64,000 nt of DNA, taken from assembly GCF_019393635.1 (NCBI RefSeq), contig NC_057862.1, forward strand, positions 674,505,814 to 674,569,813. The letters are read 5' to 3'. The notes beneath the pieces are model-generated. The model searched no databases, had not been told where the DNA came from, and saw nothing but the letters and a program-made list of their open reading frames with translations. A program made the position numbers and the translations under genes. Shown here piece by piece: positions 22,949 through 34,695 of this stretch. The stretch comes from Dromiciops gliroides (lineage: Eukaryota; Chordata; Mammalia; Microbiotheria; Microbiotheriidae). Each line of letters begins with the position of its first letter. Position 1 is the stretch's first letter.

Positions 22949-25900
22949 GGGTACCTAAGGAGATGCTGCCCCTCCACGCCAGGCACAGCTCTGGGATCAG
23001 GATCATTACATCTCTTCCATGGCCCAGAGATAAGCAGGGGATGAAGTCATCCTCCAAACTATTTTCCACATGCACAGGGGAACTGTTCTGGGGTCTCACT
23101 TTTCCAAGGAGGGATTATATTTCTGTGGGCTTCATTCCAGGTCAGGGGAGAGAGACTTCAGGTTTTCCAATGGGTCAGGTCCTGGATAAGGAGTAGCCAA
23201 ATAGGAGGTCTTTGAATGAATGATTGAATGAATGAGAAATCATTTATTAAGGGCTTACGATATGCCAAGCACAAGCCTAAGATCTGGAAATATAAACATA
23301 AACATCTTGGCCTCAAGGAGCTTATATTCTAATGGGGAAAACAACACATGCAGAAAAGTGATAGCCAGAGAGAAATCCTTTGATCCAGAAAGTTAAAGGG
23401 ATGGTGAGTGGTGCCACAGGGGAGCAGATTGGCATGACCCATCCAGGAACAATGGCAAATTAATTGAATCATGGTTTGTGGTTCCAGAATGTGGAGAGGG
23501 TAGGAAAGGGTGAAACAGTTAGTAAGACCAAGAGGAGGGAATAAAGTAAAGCATGGCAAGGGCTTCTCTGAAAATAATCACCTACCATGTCCTGAAAATA
23601 GTTATCTAGGAGAGAGAGCCACCAATCAAGAGAACTGGAACCCAGAGAGGAAGTTCCTCTAGAGTGTAACCTCTGGTATCCATGGCAATATGGTTAGAGA
23701 GGATGCTCTGAAGCTATGAAGGAGGTGGCCAAAGAGGAGGAAGCGACAGAGATATTGTTCCCACAGACCAGGCATGACCCCATGCAAAGAGGTGGCCAAG
23801 AAAAAGCCATGTCCTGGGAAGTCAGTGTCAGATGATGATATGCCCATGGAAAGGGGCCGTGAACTTCTAGGGACAGGGTCCAGGGGTTCTGGGTCAGAAG
23901 ATATCCTTCTCCACACCATGTTTACTTAAAGGAAAGGGTCAGCACAAGTCCCAGGCAGGCCCAGAACAAGGAGAAAGTCATCCTGCAGACCATGACTGGT
24001 TCTTGTACCAACCGTCCCCAACAACCACATTAGTCCTAGGTGCCAGAGTCCCTAGTTACAACTCTGAACACTGATGTGGAATTTAACTGGAAAGCAGAAG
24101 GTGTGAATATTGTCCTGAACTCTCCTCAGGGATGTTCTTTTTCTCAATCCCAAAGAGTGACACCATGCGTTATTTTTATCCAAAGGACCATGCCACCCAG
24201 GAAAATACTGCAGTGAGACAGAAATGCCAGTCCCATCACCAAACAACATTTTTCCACTTGGCGCCAGCGTCAGCCCCGTTAGTCAATGTCCCCGGGTGAC
24301 TTCCAATTCAAACAGCATTTCGGTTCATAACAACAACATCGTAGAGTTTCCTTTCTGTGGCTGGGTTCTCGGCTGCCAGCCCCAGTTTAAAACCATAATG
24401 GGACCTGGATCCCAATCTCCCCTTCAGACCTCCCGGGCAAAGACTCATCTGTGTCCCTGTAGATGTCAGAATAATAGCTGGCGAGGAATCCTGGTGCTTT
24501 GAGGTTTGCATTCATCATCACGCCAGAGCTTGCAGGCAGCTGAGTAAGGGTGGTTAGTGACAAGATGACAAATGAGGAAACTGAGGCTCAAAGAAGGGGA
24601 GTGATGTCCTGCCTGTTTCCCATTGGGCAGAGGCCCCCTCACCAGCACCTTGACCACTACCCCTACACCCTGAGGCAGCACGGTGAAGTTAAAAGAATGT
24701 TGGCTTAGTAGACAGAGGACCTGGGTTTGAATCCCAGCTCTGGAGTCTATGCCTCAGTTTCCTCGACTATAAAAAATAAAAGCATTGGATTAGGCGACTT
24801 CTAGGATGTCTTCTAGATCTATTTTCAGATACCGGGATGAGTTCATCCAAGTCATATCTTCCCATGTGGGTGGATTCTTCAGTTAATTCTTAGTACTCAA
24901 CCAGGGCATCCCATTCCCTCGAGTCTATATTCACACTCCAGCCATCTCCCCAACACTTCAGAAGTGCCTTGTCCTCCTCCTTTACCCGAAGTCCCACCCT
25001 CTTTCCACCTCTTACTCTAGAAACAGCAATTGGGTCAGCACTGCTATTCTAGGGAAGGATGGAGCAATCAAATCAAAAAGACTCCACTGACTTTCACTGT
25101 GACTGGCCAGACAAAAGCCCTAGACACCATTCCCCATGTGTCTTGTGTTTCTCTTTTAGATGGTAAACTCCTTGAGGGCAAGAACTATCTCACCTTTTTT
25201 GTACTCATGCCTCCTGCTCTTCCCTCAGTGCCTGATACACAGTAAGCACTAAATAAATGCTGTTTCATTCATTCATTCATTCAGATAATGCCAGCCTGGC
25301 TATACCTTCTCACAGGTAGCTCAAAATATTTTCAGAAAATGAATTCACAAACCACCACCACCATCACCCCAGTTAAGGTGTCACAGGGGATAGAGTGCTG
25401 GACTTGGGGGGTCAAGAAGATTTGAGTCCAAATTCTGCCTCAGACGCTCGATGGCTGCCGGACTTTCTGGGTAAATCACTTAACATTTCTCAGCCTCAGT
25501 TCCCTCAGAGAGCTGTTGTGAGGATCAAATGAGCTAACACATGTAAAGTGCTTTATAAACTTTAAGGCTCTGGTGTGAATGCTAGCCATCACTGTCATTG
25601 CTCTCACTATTTAGAGAAGGGCTAGTCTACGGGACAAGTTGTCGGTATCAGGAGGAAGAGAGGAAAGCATCTAGCAAGAACAAGAGCCCCTCCTGATGGG
25701 CAAAAGGGGATGCCTGGAGGTCCCAATTAGTGCAAAGAAGAGCCCCAGGCAGGCCATGTAGCCTCCCCACCCAGATCACCAAAGGATGATCCCATGAACA
25801 AGAGGGACCCCAATGTGGGGCTGACTACTTTGCCCCCAGGGATACCTGGCCTCCAGGATCCTTCCCTACCACCCACTGACAGTGATGAATCCACAGGAAA

Positions 25901-27316
25901 GGATCCCTGACTGCTTCAATTCAAGTCAACAAGATGGTCAGCAAAACCTCTTTCCCCCAACCTTGGCTGCACCTATTGGACATGCCATTCTACAAAGCTG
26001 ATTGGAGATCAAAGTTCATGCTGCTTGCCCCAGGGGTAGAGATTGCTAGCAGTGGCTCAGATTGGGTGACCTGGACGGCATTCCCAGCTTGGCATATCAC
26101 CAGCTAGGGGCCCTTAGCATCAATTTTCTTCTCTGTAAAAAGGGGGCTGAATTAAGTGGTCACTATGGTCCTTTCCAGACTCAAATCCTGTCATCTGATA
26201 AATGGCTGTTGCAGGTCCAGACTTGGGATGTGATTTCAGTCCTGGGTCTAACTTTGGAGATAAGAAGTCAGGCCTCACTCCAGTGATAGAGCCAATATGT
26301 GAGAAACAGGAGAAAACACAAAACTATATCGCCAAAGGGTAGATTACGTGGGGTGAACAGAACTGTGGAAATGCTGTAGTGGAAAGGGTGTTGGTCTTGA
26401 ATTGGAGACAAGAGATCTGGGTTCAAATTCTGTCTCTGGCACTATGATCTTGGCCAAATTGTTTCTGTTCTCTGAGGCTCGGTTTCCTTGTCTGTGACAC
26501 AGGGATGATGTTATTTGTGCTGCTTCCCTAACAGAGGGGGTTTTGAGAAAATCACTTTTAACCTTAATGTTTTTATGATTGTGATCTCTCAGCCTCAGTT
26601 TGCTCATCTATAAAATGGGAGTAATAATAGCACCTACCTCACAGGATTGTCGTAGGGACTCAATGAGATCACAGATACAAAGCGGTACACAAATGCTAAC
26701 TATTATCAGCTCAAAGGAGGGGAAACTCAGCAAAGGCTGGAATAGACAAGAGTGGGCTTCTCGGAGGAAGTGGCATTTGGGTTAGGAGAAAAGGAAGGAA
26801 AACCAACCAAATGGAATAATGTGTGTAAAGCATTCTGCAGAACTTAGCTCTTTATCGGCGGATCATAGATTTAGACGTGGAAGGGATTTCATAGGTCATC
26901 CAATCCAACCCCTTCATTTTACAGACGTGGAAACTGAGGCACAGAGAAGTTAGGTGACCAGGCAAAAGTCACAGCCATGAAGTGTCTGAGGTAGAATTCA
27001 AACCCAAGTATTCCTGATTCCAAGTCCAGTGTTCTATATATTCTATCATGCTGCCTCTGAAATCCAGAAAGAAACAATCCAGAGACAAACCATTATCCAA
27101 CTCTCTCTTTTTTAATTGTTCCAGTCAGGAAGACTAGCATGAGCTGAAGTAAAAGGAAAGGGTAGCCATTGGGGTGTGAGTGAAAAGTCTGACCAGACTA
27201 GAGGAGTCATGTGGGAGAGCACCGGCAAGGTTGGGCATGAGAGCCGGGTTATGGAAGGCTTTGGTCGGCTTCTACTCAGCTCCCTCTCCAGCGGAAAGTT
27301 TCCTGTTTGGTTTTCC
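22949..27316. other. long intronic stretch, SINE-poor
   Basis: No young SINE in 4.4 kb. Old pieces: reversed L2 end at 23215-23345; CORE-SINEs near 24680-24830, 25365-25610, 26350-26460, 26585-26715 and 26860-27055. An L2 3' end lies at 25147-25285 with (ATTC)n. 23990-24530 and 25620-26040 look single-copy. No exon supported. Confidence 0.5.
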
Positions 27317-27573
27317 TGTTCTGCTGTCGATTTATTTCAGTCATGTCCAACTCTCCATGACCCCATGTGGGGTTTTCTTGACAGATACTGGAGTGGTTTG
27401 CCATTTCCTTCTCCAGCTCTTTTTATAGATGAGGAAACTGAGGCAAACAGGGTGAAGTGACTTGCCCAGGCTCACCCTGCAAGTAAGTGTCTGAGGCTTG
27501 ATTTGAACTCACGAAGAGGAGGCTTCCTGACTCCAGCCCCAGTGCTCTATTCACTTCACCACCTAGTTGCCCA
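27317..27573 (-). mobile_element. Mar1-type CORE-SINE, near full length
   Basis: TTTATTTCAGTCATGTCCAA, GGGGTTTTCTTGACAGATAC, and reversed head CACCTAGTTGCCC. Confidence 0.88.
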
Positions 27574-27798
27574 GCTTTCTCAGCAATTAAAGCTTAAATA
27601 GACCCACATGTGGATTCAGCTGCTTTCATTCTTCCCTAACACAGAGTAACCCCCAACCCATGTGGTAGAGTGACTCCCACCCTGCCCATTGACTGGTCCC
27701 TATTCCAGACCAAGACTCACCTCTAGCCCTGGCCACATCATGACTCCTGACCCAAACATAGACGGACCTGTAATGATGGTCATAGAATAGCCACTCAT

Positions 27799-27943
27799 GG
27801 GGGTAGCTAGATGGCACAGTGGTAAAGCACCGGCTCTGGATTCAAGAGGACCTGAGTTCAAATCTGGCCTCAGACACTTGACACTTACTAGCTGTGTGAC
27901 CCTGGGCAAGTCACTTAACCCTCATTGCCCTGAAAAAAAAAGA
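27799..27943 (+). mobile_element. young SINE inside the minisatellite
   Basis: Head GGGGGTAGCTAGATGGCACA; duplication AGAATAGCCACTC. Confidence 0.92.
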
Positions 27944-28027
27944 ATAGCCACTCGTTTTGGCCACAGGCTGATCTCCAACCCTAACCACAGACTGACCCCT
28001 AACTCAGACGCAAACTGACATCTAACC

Positions 28028-28400
28028 CAGAACTATTGTTCAGTTATATCCAACTCTTTATGACCCCACGGACCAGAGCACACCAGGCCCTTGGGTCCTC
28101 CACTATCTCTCAGAGTCTGTCCAAGTTCATGTTCATTGCTTCCACGTCATTATCTCTCTGTCTCATCCTCCGCCGTCCCCTTTTCCTTTTGCTTTCTATC
28201 TTTCCCAGCGACTTCTGCCTTCCCATCGTGTGGCCAGAGTACTTAAGCTCCAGCTTCAGTCTTTGACCATCCAGTGAATGGCCTGAATTCGTGTCTCTAA
28301 GTGTTGGCTGTTTTGGTCTCCTTGCTGTCCAAGGGACTCTCAAAAGTCTTCTCCAGCACACCATGTGACCGTCAATTCTGCAGTGCTCGGCTTTCCTTAC
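28028..28400 (-). mobile_element. RTE/BovB-like LINE relic, RT C-terminal end
   Basis: On the minus strand the frame reads VCWRRLLRVPWTARRPKQ, then LKLELKYSGHTMGRQKSL, then GKIESKRKRGRRRMRQRD. This is the characteristic C-terminal part of RTE-type reverse transcriptases. It is 5' truncated and, at about 370 bases, not functional. Confidence 0.75.
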
Positions 28401-28640
28401 GGACCGTCCCCTAATCCAAATACCGACTGACCTCTAACTTTGACCATAGAATGGCCACGAATTTAACTCTAGCCACAAACTGGCTCCTAAGACTAATAAA
28501 GACTGACCTTTAACCTGGCCACAGACTGATTCCTAAAGTAGACATGAACTAACCCTTAAACTACATACATTCTGGCCACTGATCCTGGCCACCAATTGAA
28601 CCCTAACAATAGCCTAAAAGAACATTCCCATTGGCCCTTG

Positions 28641-29037
28641 CCCTTCCCCTTCCCATCAGAGACAGGATGGGTAAGGGCCTGTCACTATATGCCTAATAAA
28701 CACTTGCTGATCAACAGCAGATAAATTGATGAATCTGGAGGCAGGGTGAGAAAATATCAAGAAAAAGAAGGTGCTTTAGCTATCCCACATTTTTCCCAAA
28801 ATAAAAATTCCTCTCAATGGCATCCCTGAAAAAAGGATGCCTCAGCCTGATCAACCCCAATGACAGACTGGCCCACTTCCTCTTCAGGAAGAGCCAAAGG
28901 AAATGTTCCCTGATGGGTGCTGGCATATTTTATCCACACCTTATGCTCACTTATTCCTCTAATCTCACCCACTCTAGTCAAAGACCCCTATCCCACCGGG
29001 CATCTTTTAAAGGTGGTCTGATGGAAGAACATGAGGG
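28641..29037. other. short stretch before the purine tract
   Basis: 28680-28720 is an L2-like tail; the rest is not recognised. Confidence 0.4.
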
Positions 29038-29378
29038 AGTGAAGAGGAGAGAGAGACAGAGACAGGAGAAAGACAGAGAAACAGAGAGAGAAGAAGAAAA
29101 GAGAAAGAGAAGAAAGAGGAGAGGAGGCAGAGGAGATAGGGATGGAGAGAAGGGGGAAGAGGAGAGAGGGGAAGGTGGAAATGAGAGGGGAGAAGTAGAG
29201 AAGGGGAGAAGAGAGAGGAGGAGAAGAGAGATAAGAGAGGAGGGAGAGAGGAGAGAAAAAGAAAGAGGAAAAGAGAGGAGAGAGGGAAAAGAGGCATGGG
29301 GCAGGGGGAAAGAGAGAGGAGAGGGAGAGAGAGAAAGAGGGAGAGAGAGAGAGAAAGAGAGAGGGGGAGGGAGGAAGG

Positions 29379-29439
<61 letters not shown>

Positions 29440-29471
29440 AGGGAGGGAGGGAGGGAGGGAGGGAGAGAGAA
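29038..29471 (+). repeat. polypurine (GA/GGA/GGGA)n tract
   Basis: Over 430 bases almost entirely purine on the plus strand, ending in (GA)n then (GGGA)n. Long frames on both strands are composition artefacts. Capable in principle of triplex (H-DNA) formation. Confidence 0.93.
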
Positions 29472-29814
29472 TGTGGCTTCTGTAGAAGCCATCCGACTAC
29501 TGCAGACACATTTCCTTTAGGCAGGGAGGCAAGAACATCTCACCAATGCACAAATGGTGGTACATTATATGAGTCTCAGTGCATGCTCATCTCTAAAACA
29601 GGAATATTCATCTCTGCCCCATTTCCTTTCCAGGGCTTTTGGGAGGAAATTGGTTAGTAAAGACTAAAGCAGCAAAGAAAGGGGAGGTATCACTGTTCTG
29701 AGAGGGATGAGCAAAATGGGAAGGAACCTGCCCTTCTCTGGGATCCCCGGCTGGACTTTGTTCTTCTGTTCCATCTTTAATCAGGATAGTCATTCGTCCT
29801 GGTCCTTAGCCCTC
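29472..29814. other. single-copy stretch
   Basis: Nothing recognised. Confidence 0.4.
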
Positions 29815-30430
29815 CACTTGCCAAACCACTGGCCTGTCTAGGCCCTTATTACCTCATGCCTGAATTATTGCAACAGCCTGTTGGTTGGTCTCCCTTCCCT
29901 CAAGTCTCTCCCCATTCCAACCCATCCTCCACTCAGTTGCTAAGATCATCTTCCAAATGCAAGTCTGACCGTGTCATTTCCCTCTCAGTAAATTCCATTG
30001 ACTCGCTGTTACATCCAAGATCAAATTTAAAATCATTTACAATCTGGGCCGTTCCTGCCTTTTCAAGTCTTCTAACGCCTTACTGCATAGCCCACAATCC
30101 AGTCTTCTTATTGAACCGAAAGCGAGACCCTCCATCTGCTGACTCCTGACTTTTTCCCAGTCTCTCCCCCAAGCCTAGAGTACTCTTCCTCCCCCCCCCC
30201 AACTCTTGGCTTCCTGTCCTGGTTTTCACAAGACTCAGCTCAAGTCCCACCTTCAACAGGAGACGATCCCCCCATTGACCCTGAATATATCTTGGTTGTA
30301 CAGAGTTGTTTGCATTTTGTCTCCTCCGTTAGAATGTAAGCTCCCTGAGGACAGGAACTGTTTTACATCTTTCTTTGTATCCCGGATACTTGGAATAGTG
30401 GTGAGTGCTTCAGAAATGCTTCCCAACTGA
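29815..30430 (+). mobile_element. L2-like LINE 3' end
   Basis: TTATTACCTCATGCCTGAAT, ACAATCTGGGCCGTTCCTGC and the tail TAGAATGTAAGCTCCCTGAG occur in L2 order. Confidence 0.65.
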
Positions 30431-31274
30431 CCAACGGACTTGTCAGCCAGTGGCCATCACTGGAGGCTCTTCAGGAAGCTTTCTGTGGAAGGGCATGCAG
30501 AAGAAGCGGTTGCAGAATGACATCTCTTGGAGCTGGAGCCAGCCCTCGAGGCTGACCTGAACTGGCCTCGGACCTTTGGCCGCCTGCCTCTCGAGCTGTT
30601 GGGACGGAACTCTCCTTGGTGTGAATGGAATAATAAAGCTAATGATAATAATAATAATGTTCCTAAGCCAAACGCAAGCTCAAAGCTTGGCAGGGTTAAC
30701 CCAATGATTTGTCATCCTAGGCTTAAATTAAAAGAAATTCACCCTGATTCAAAAAGTGATTATCCAGCCTTGGTGGGTTCAGCACCAGAGGGTGGCTGGA
30801 GACCCCTTTCTTCTAGTCTCTGGCGCCACCTGCTGGCGATAGTAGGAATACAGCCAGGACTAGTGATGTGACAGAAATCTCCGGTACCAAATGTGGGTGG
30901 GCACCTTCTCTGCAACTTAAAGGCTTACGGAAGTGCCTAGGGCTCTTGGAGGGCAGGGGCAGCATATTTTGCCTTCCTACATATCCTCAGCACTTGGCAC
31001 AATGCCTGCCACATGGTAAGCGCTTAATAAATTCTTGTTGATGAATTGAGAAAGAAGGTGGCATATTGTGTCCCCACTGATGTATAAATGACCATTATCA
31101 GACCTTTTCTTAAGAGTGGGATTTTCTGGAGAGATACCTTTCCAATATTCTGGTTCTCTCCCTGTGGTCACTCACAGTATTGCAATAAAACTTGGGGAAC
31201 TGAAAAAAAAAGAGGGATTTACTTTGGGTGAGGACGTTGAGATGATAATTAAGAGGAGAAGGTGGAGGCGATGA
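30431..31274. other. largely single-copy stretch with CTCF-like site
   Basis: No repeat family seen in 30431-30890. 30950-31050 is an L2-like tail. No exon supported. Confidence 0.45.
30823..30836 (-). promoter_or_regulatory. candidate CTCF core motif
   Basis: Minus strand CCAGCAGGTGGCGC fits CCASYAGRKGGCRS at all 14 positions, within single-copy DNA. Confidence 0.4.
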
Positions 31275-31460
31275 TGGCAGTCAACATTTCTATAGCAACT
31301 TTTCGAAAAACGACTACACCATCTATCTTATTTTATCCTCACAGAGATGGGTACTATTATTGTTCCCATTTTATAGGTAAGGAAACTGAGGCTAAAACAG
31401 ATTTATCAAGGGTCACACATATAGCAAGTATCTGAGGATAGCATCTGAAGTCAGGTCCCC
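31275..31460 (-). mobile_element. CORE-SINE, MIR3-like
   Basis: CAACATTTCTATAGCAACTT, GGAAACTGAGGCTAAAACAG, GGGTCACACATATAGCAAGT. Confidence 0.65.
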
Positions 31461-31499
31461 AAGGGGGTCAAGTCAATTCAGCAACTCCACAAGGATTTA

Positions 31500-31648
31500 T
31501 TATTGTTGTTCAGTAATGTCCTACTCTTTGTGACCCCCATGGAGTTTTCTTGGCAAAGATACTGGAGTGGTTTGCCATCTCCTTCTGCAGCGGATCAGGC
31601 AAACTCCAGGCCAGGCAGTCTATCCACTAAGCCACCCAGCTACCTCAA
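31500..31648 (-). mobile_element. Mar1-type CORE-SINE with internal deletion
   Basis: TTATTGTTGTTCAGTAATGTC to the reversed head GCCACCCAGCTACCTC; the central core is missing. Confidence 0.85.
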
Positions 31649-31769
31649 ACATTAAAGACTCCACTATGTGCCAGGCACTGTGTTAATCCCTAGAAGTAGA
31701 GAAAAGACATAGAGCAAGGAGGCTAGAAGCACTAAAAATATTTTATTTTTAAATTTCATACATTTGCCA

Positions 31770-31930
31770 AGGTCCAGGTTGTATCTTCAGTGATTCTCAA
31801 TTGCCTTTAGGGTAAAGCACACTTCTCTCGGTCTAGCCTTTATGCTTCTGTACCATTTGGTGTGGACCTACTCATCAAATCTTACATCTTTCCCCTTCAA
31901 GCACTATACATTCCAGTCAAATCAGATTAG
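31770..31930 (+). mobile_element. L2-like relic
   Basis: GGGTAAAGCACACTTCTCTC and CAAGCACTATACATTCCAGT. Confidence 0.5.
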
Positions 31931-31984
31931 TAGTTTCCAAACTCAGCCCCAGGAAGGGAAAAGAGCAAATGTCTAGATTCTCCA

Positions 31985-32575
31985 AAGAAAGAAAGAAAGT
32001 CATCTCTGCAAACAGGCCAATGAACTTGACTTTGATCGACACTAAAAGGTGGAATTCAATCATGTGTGGCTAGTGAATATCTCTTTCAAAAAGGAAGCAG
32101 TTATCACAAGGAGCTAGCATAGCTTTGTCAAGATTTGGTCATACCAGATTAACCTTATTTCCTTCCTTTGCCAGGGCTTTATAACTGGTAGTCCAAGTGG
32201 ATACGGTAGCTATAGATTTTAGCAAAGTGTTGATAAGATAAAGTCTCTCAATGTTTTCTCAAGTGAAAAGGGAATGTGAGCTAGAGAATAGGAAGATTAG
32301 AGCTGGACAAATGGTTAGGTGTTAAGGATTAGTCAGCTTGAAAGGTCTACAATGGAGTGCATCAGAGATCTCAACTGGCAAGGATTTACTTCTAATGGCC
32401 TGAACAAAGGCAACACTTATCAGAGTTGCAGATGACATGAATCTGAACTCTGAATGACAAGTCAGGATTCAAAAAGGTTTTGGATCATCATCTTTTGTTA
32501 GATGAACTCAATGGGCATAAATATAAAGTCTTACACTTAGGCTCAAAAAATCAACTTCAACACTAAATTTCAGAT
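31985..32575 (+). mobile_element. CR1/L3 LINE relic, reverse transcriptase region
   Basis: GGTCATACCAGATTAACCTT, TATAGATTTTAGCAAAGTGT (the IDFSK region), GAGTTGCAGATGACATGAAT (the ADDT region) and AAGTCTTACACTTAGGCTCA occur in the order of CR1-clade reverse transcriptase. Many stops and indels. Confidence 0.65.
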
Positions 32576-32638
32576 GGGGCACCAAAAAAATATATCAGAT
32601 GGGGCTAGATGGCAGTTCATATGAAAAAAAGATGATGA

Positions 32639-32781
32639 GGGGCAGCTGGGTGGCGCAGTGGATAGAGCACCAGCCCTGGAGTCACGCGGACCTGGGTTCA
32701 AATCCAGCCTCAGACACTTGACACTGTGTGACCCTGGGCAAGTCACTTAACCCCAATTGCCTCACCAAAAAAAAAAAAAAG
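32639..32781 (+). mobile_element. young SINE with small deletion
   Basis: Lacks the TTACTAGCT segment before GTGTGACC; duplication AAAAGATGATGA. Confidence 0.92.
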
Positions 32782-33151
32782 ATGATGAAATGGAGGGGGA
32801 CAAGATGCCTCGATTCCCAGGTGCTGTCTGCCCTTTTGTCCCAACTCTTCTGGCTTCTTATTCCCCTCACCTTTCATCAATATTTACCCATCTTCCCTTC
32901 CTCTCTGCTGAATAGCAGAGTGGAGAGGCAGAAAGTAGTCATAGTTAAGGGAAGGGCTATGGTTCACCAGTGCTCCCAGAGGTCCTTCTTCCTTATTGTC
33001 AGTCAGTAAGATGCTTATGTGCCATGTGCCAAGCATTGTGCTTTATAAGGTGTTATAGTAGACTGAGCACTGGGTTTGGAATTGGGAAGACCTGAGTTTG
33101 AATCCTGCCTCAGATCCTTAATGACTTTGTAACACTTAAAGACACAATCTT

Positions 33152-33311
33152 GGGGCAGCTAGGTGGCGCAGTGGATAGAGCACCGGCCCTGGAGTCAGAA
33201 GGAACTGAGTTCAAATCTGGCCTCAGACACTTAACAATTACTAGCTGTGTGACCCTGGGCAAGTCACTTAACCCCAATTGCCTCACCAAAAAAAAAAAAA
33301 AAAAAAAAAAA
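33152..33311 (+). mobile_element. young SINE with long A tail
   Basis: Canonical head GGGGCAGCTAGGTGGCGCAG, tail of over 20 A; duplication GACACAATCTT. It is inserted in a CORE-SINE that continues as TTTCTGGGCCTCAGTCCCCT. Confidence 0.93.
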
Positions 33312-34695
33312 GGACACAATCTTTCTGGGCCTCAGTCCCCTCATCTGTAAAATGAAGGGATTGGACTAGATGAGTTCAAAGGTCCCTTCCAGCCCTGCAT
33401 CACTGATCTTAGGATCACCTTCCACTCTTTCCCAGTTCCCCACAGGGATACTAAGCATCAGGCCGTCTCTTCGTGGCTCATTTGAGATGTCTCAGAAAAA
33501 CCCTGCAGCCAGGTCTGCATCTTTCAGCCGGGTGGCCTTCCCTCCTTCCCCCTGCCTTGACCACTTCCTGAGGAGTGGAGGAGGACCTTACTGACCAGCC
33601 CTACCTGCTAGAAACCTTTCTCAGGGTAGGAGCTGTCCAAGACAACTGCGAGAGCCAGCACTCTACGGCTGACTTTGTTCTTTAGGGATAACATATGAGA
33701 AGCACTGGGCAAAGACTCTTGGGGAATGGTGGGCTCCTAGGCCTCAGAAGTCCTCACAAAAGAGCTGGATGCCCACTGGTGACGTGGGCAATCCCGCTTA
33801 GGCACGAGGTGGACCAGATCCCCACCAAGCTCCCTTCCAAACGGGGATCCCCAAAGCATTCCCATGTGAGTCTTCCCCAGAGGCAGGTTGCTTTCTGACC
33901 AAACCAGATTCAAATGTAGTTCCTGTCTGATTTTAATGTGTTCAAATATTAATTTTCTAAAAAAGAAATCGATAAACATGTGTGATTTTCTAAGTCCATA
34001 TGAGGCCCACAGGGTTACTAATGTATGACTTATTGCCCCCCCAATTCTATTTGAGTCCGACACCACTGGTCTACCCTGTCTCCCTCTCTCTCCTGTGCTG
34101 TTTGTCTCTCAGGTATGTGCTTGTTTACTTTCTCCCCTATGAGACGAGGGTTTCCCCAAAGGCAGGGGTGGGGACTACCTAAGGGGCTGTAGTAGATATA
34201 GAGTAAGAATGTTCCTTAGAAGCCATCAGGTTCAGTGGATGAGGAAGCTGACTGGCCCAGGATGACTCGACGAGTAGGTGTCTCTGGCAGGATTGGAATT
34301 CAGGACCTGATTTTCAAGCCCAGGACAGCAGTCTGCACCACCTAGGATTAGTGTGCCTCCTCTATCAGACCTGGGGTTCCCTGGAGACGGGGCCCCTCTC
34401 CCCCATCGGACTAGAGGCTTCCTGAGAGCAGGGACTCTGTCTCCCCTTTTAGATTTTCCCAGGTGTTAGAAGTGTATGGCCCCCATCAGGCCTGAAGCTC
34501 CCCCCTTAAATTGGGGCCTCCCCAGGACACTGGCTGTCTCTCCCGCATCAGTGTCTCGGCTATTAGACTGGGGGGTTGTGGTGGAAGGACTGGCCTGCCT
34601 CCTCCCTCTGCCTCGGCTGCCGGGCCTCACACAGCCCCGGCTCCTCCCCGCCTCCCTCTCACTCTGCCTCTTTCTCTGTCTCCCTCTCCCTCCAG
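33312..34695. other. ADRA1D: end of ADRA1D intron, no exon
   Basis: 33312-33420 is the rest of an old CORE-SINE. 34220-34350 is a decayed one. The last 150 bases are strongly pyrimidine-rich and lead to the acceptor at 34693-34695. The rest is single-copy. Confidence 0.55.

Larger units (their letters stand above)
27640..28640 (+). repeat. degenerate ~25-bp minisatellite, split by two insertions
   Basis: Imperfect units of the form CCACAGACTGACCCCTAAC, e.g. GGCCACAGGCTGATCTCCAA, then CCACAGACTGACCCCTAACT, later GGCCACAGACTGATTCCTAA. The run is broken by the SINE at 27799 and the RTE relic at 28028-28400, so it predates both. The same motif recurs at 53750-53985. Confidence 0.7.

Noticed and set aside
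27640..28640. Interstitial telomere repeat (CCCTAA)
   Set aside because: CCCTAAC words occur only inside a longer 25-bp unit, never as tandem hexamers.
28817..29509. Open frames of 160-220 codons rich in Glu/Arg or Ser/Leu
   Set aside because: Produced by the purine tract; no domain, and open on both strands at once.
33152..33311. Functional tRNA genes suggested by A- and B-box-like motifs in many places
   Set aside because: The motifs belong to tRNA-derived SINE heads; no cloverleaf can be folded and copies end in poly(A).
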